Source: Tetrastigma voinierianum
Lineage: Eukaryota; Streptophyta; Magnoliopsida; Vitales; Vitaceae
DNA length: 64,000 bases
Assembly (NCBI GenBank): GCA_016808115.1
Contig: JAEQBH010004542.1
Coordinates: 307,675-371,674, forward strand
Reading direction: 5' to 3'
Under the pieces are notes generated by a model, which had not been told where the DNA came from, made no database searches, and worked only from the letters and a program-made list of their open reading frames with translations. Both the position numbers and the translations under genes were made by a program. This document shows positions 61,214 to 64,000 of the stretch, one piece after another (the stretch's first letter is position 1; every line of letters starts with the position of its first letter).

Positions 61214-62682
61214 TGATTCGTGCCACAGTAGGGTATCCGAAATCAACAAAATTTGTATCCTAAATTCCTCCTACTGCTGTAGCAAAACTACTGCAATATA
61301 GCGGTCTAGGGTCGAACACAAGGATGGGTTTTCTTCGTACAAATGATTTAAGTGAAATCAAAAATGGTGAATTTGGTTTGGATTTTAAGGTGGTGATAAA
61401 AATAGGGGATTGGTGATTTGCAGATTAAAAATAAAATAAGTAAAAGAAAATGTAAAATAGAATTCCTTGCAGTGTCAGGTCATTGGGGAGTACGGGGTCA
61501 CACAGAATGTGAGGTTCTGGTCTTTCCTCGCGTGGGGAGGATGACTATAGTCATCTCTCAAATTGGTTCTTCATTTAAGCGTAAAGCCTTAACCACTAAA
61601 TAATTAACTTTGAAAAATTGGCATTTGCTTCCCAGATGGTCTCGTACGGAGTGAATAACATCTATAATTCACTTTCCCACGGCTTATAAATGATAACTAA
61701 TGAATGTCCAGCATATCTAACAATAAGCATACAATAGAACCTAAAGCTTACCAAGTATTGGCTATTTCGCATTCAGACGAAAGGGATCGAGCCTAAAATT
61801 TGGGGAAAATAAAAATATCAGCAGATAAGCCTTCTGATAACCCATAGATGATAACTAACGGGATGTCGATAGATCTACGATAAGCATCCAGTAGACAAGC
61901 TTATCAAATACTAATCATTCAAAGCAACCCAAAGGGATTAAAGCCTACGTTTGACTGAAACCATAAATGGTAGAAAATACCTCCGTTAAAACATGGAAAA
62001 ACCCTCAGTGGCCGTCCACCCTAAGAAGAAAGGGTTTTAGCCACTCATCCTCCAAGTTTTCATCCTCGGAGGGTGTTTGGCTGCGGAAAATCTTAGAGAG
62101 GAAATGAAAGAGAGAGAGAAAAATCACGAAAATGAGAGAAAGTGGAAATGGCGGCAAAACAGGGGAGCTGAAAGCTTCTCCCCCCGATTTATTGATTAAG
62201 TGTTTTTTTTTACAAAGCTTGGTTTTGGGATTTTGTAGTCAAAGCCCCTTTACAAAATTACAAAAATAACCTCACAAATATTCTTACAATTGGGGCAAAA
62301 AAGGAAGAAAACCAAAAGAGACCAAAAAGCAAAAACAAAACGGGCAGCAGGAAATCAACTAGGCAGGGAGGAATGAGTGTGGGCGACGGAAATTTCCAAG
62401 TGCTCAATTTCCTGTAGCTCCACTTTTTCTTGCATTTACAACAACTTCTTTTGGTATCTGATCTATAATGCTAAGTTTGACTCGAATTCTTTGTGCTTTG
62501 ATCAACTCAACAATTTTGGCACGATTAGCTCACAAAAACTTCAAATTTTGCCACAAAATGCGATCAGTAGAATAGCAAGGACCTTAATGTGCAAATCGGG
62601 TTAATTAGAATGATTAGTACACAAAAAGCACTCAAAACCTATAATAAATAGGGTTCAAAATAGCACTTTTGGGCACTAATCC
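61214..62682 (-). mobile_element. Tat-like 3' LTR, minus strand
   Basis: 1469 bp. On the minus strand it begins near GGATTAGTGCCC (62682) and ends GCACGAATCA (61214). It is the same family as 49936-51244, by shared blocks GATGACTATAGTCATCCTCC and ACGAAGAAAACCCATCC. No primer site lies beyond its 3' end, and a 3'-UTR-like region precedes it, so it is a 3' LTR. Confidence 0.75.
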
Positions 62683-64000
62683 TTTAACCTACACATTGCT
62701 AGTCCCTTAGCAATTAAAAGAAAGAAAGATAGAGAGCATACGAAAACAAAAAAATTAAAAATTATGTTCACAAAAATATATTTTAAAAAAGGTTGTGGAA
62801 TGAGGTGATACTGGCTCTAAGTAAGAACCAAGTGAAGCACTTGCTAGATAACTATCTTGAGAGAATGGAGAAATGCCATACAAAATTGAGTATCAAAGAG
62901 CCTCCATCACAGGAGTGAATCCAACTAGAAACTTCCACGAAAATCTAAGTGTTTTGTTTGATGGAGTTCACCAGTGATAAGGCGCGGCTCTCCCCCGACA
63001 CAGCTCTTGCCCCTGACCTAGCATGCTAACTTGACCCTAAATAGATCGGGACCCATTCTTATTCCATGAAAGCTCTTTTTGTGTTGTAGGGGGTGCAATG
63101 TTGAAGAATGGAAGCCTCACCAAAGTCCCATGGGGGCTCACAGGTGACTCCCAACTAATTTAAGGCTTAGGGCGCCAAGTCATAAGGATCTTTCGACCAC
63201 TGCTCTACGAGGTTTCTGGGACTTGAATGATTTGAAACTCCGCACCTACAACTTGCTAAAGCTCCACCCATCCACGTGTAAGCGAGCACAAAGTCAGTGG
63301 CTCCCAACAAGTTGGCTTAGGGCACGAGGCTTTAAAGGCTTTCGCCATATACCCCATACTTAGTCTTTCGGGTTTCAAGTAGCGTTGCAATTTCTTCTTT
63401 TTTTTGTTTTTTTGTTTTTTTGTTTTTTTCTTTTCCTTTTTTTATTTTGGAAGACCGTGGCCTTGCTGCCCAGGGTCCTTAACCTGAAAGTAAAGGTGGT
63501 CACTTGAAACTAGGAGTAGGTTATTGCAAGGCTTAGGAGGCTAGGCAGTTTTTCAGGTTATTGAAGAAACCTTATGTGCACTGTGTGTGGTTAGCTAAAG
63601 GATGGAAGAGAGAAAAAGGTTGAAAGCAGCGAATTCAACTAATCATTACTTTCGATTAGGCATGGAACCAATCTAACATCAATAGAATTGGATAAAGTTT
63701 CAATTTTCAAGACTATGAGCTAAAGAAGCGAAACACCGCAAAAAAAATTTTGGTTGCAAAATGGGTCCAAATTTTGAAAAAGTAAGTTGTATAGTATAAC
63801 AGCTTTATAGAAAGGGAACTCATCGAGCCACTGAACATCACAAAATGGGATTGCTCAAAATAGTAACAAAAATATAAATACAACCAGCACCGCCCGCTAC
63901 TCTCCCCTGACGAAGCGTCTCGGTGTCGAAATGGGGCTCGGATTGGAAAGTTAGGGAAGGAGTGTTATCATGATGAGATGTGATCTTTTTAGGTAGGAGA
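62683..64000 (-). mobile_element. 3' untranslated region of minus-strand Tat-like element
   Basis: No gene. On the minus strand a hairpin, TTGCTAAGGGACTAGCAA, lies just before the LTR. Further upstream come GAGACGCTTCGTCAGGGGAG and GGGCGGTGCTGG (about 63930-63880), sequence of the kind found in Ogre/Tat 3' regions. A T-rich run is at 63393-63445. The element continues outside the window. Confidence 0.55.

Overview
The window is gene-poor, repeat-dense nuclear DNA of a flowering plant, most likely a eudicot. Evidence: a CYP89-type cytochrome P450 relic, layered Ty3/gypsy LTR retrotransposons of the Athila/Tat and Tekay/Del types (tRNA-Asp and tRNA-iMet primer sites), a Ty1/copia element, a tRNA-derived SINE, a hAT-type non-autonomous transposon and a LINE trace. 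No intact host gene was found. Every coding region seen is broken, and the species cannot be named from the sequence.

1-4427: an Athila/Tat-type LTR split by a 2.8 kb solo LTR (704-3489, TSD TAATG) and ending in two primer-binding-site-like segments. 4490-16440: a tandem duplication whose unit is a copia element plus the P450 gene downstream of it. Copy 1 keeps the copia 3' end (4490-5071) and a P450 pseudogene (5339-6852). Copy 2 has a nearly complete but decayed copia (10291-15186) joined directly to the 3' half of the P450 (15187-15979). Between them is a roughly 1.24 kb tandem repeat that carries a SINE in one copy only. 17104-17898 is a hAT-type element with an exact 8-bp TSD. 18410-19110 holds LTR, LINE and tRNA-like traces.

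19380-59734: a Tat-lineage gypsy (gag, PR, RT, RNase H, second RNase H) split twice. A minus-strand solo LTR (21339-25237) sits in its gag-pro region, and an Athila-like element (26853-58821, called E_p here) sits in its RT/RNase H region. Inside E_p lies a second, minus-strand Athila-like element (about 29520-48935, called E_m). E_m in turn is split in its env-like ORF by an internally deleted Tekay/Del chromovirus (30501-38793, TSD TGGGG). This gives four levels of nesting. 48950-51244 holds two further plus-strand LTRs. 59735-61213 is the 5' end of another gypsy element, and 61214-64000 is the minus-strand 3' LTR and 3' region of a further Tat-like element running off the window.

The most interesting signal is a pair of family-specific short palindrome arrays. 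E_m carries dozens of copies of AATGTCGCGACATT-like 14-mers, and E_p carries TTCGCCNAGGCGAA-like 14-mers. The two motifs are unrelated in sequence, but in both elements the array lies in the LTR U3 just upstream of the TATA box and again in the spacer between pol and the env-like ORF. This suggests a U3-like internal promoter or regulatory module for the env-like ORF.
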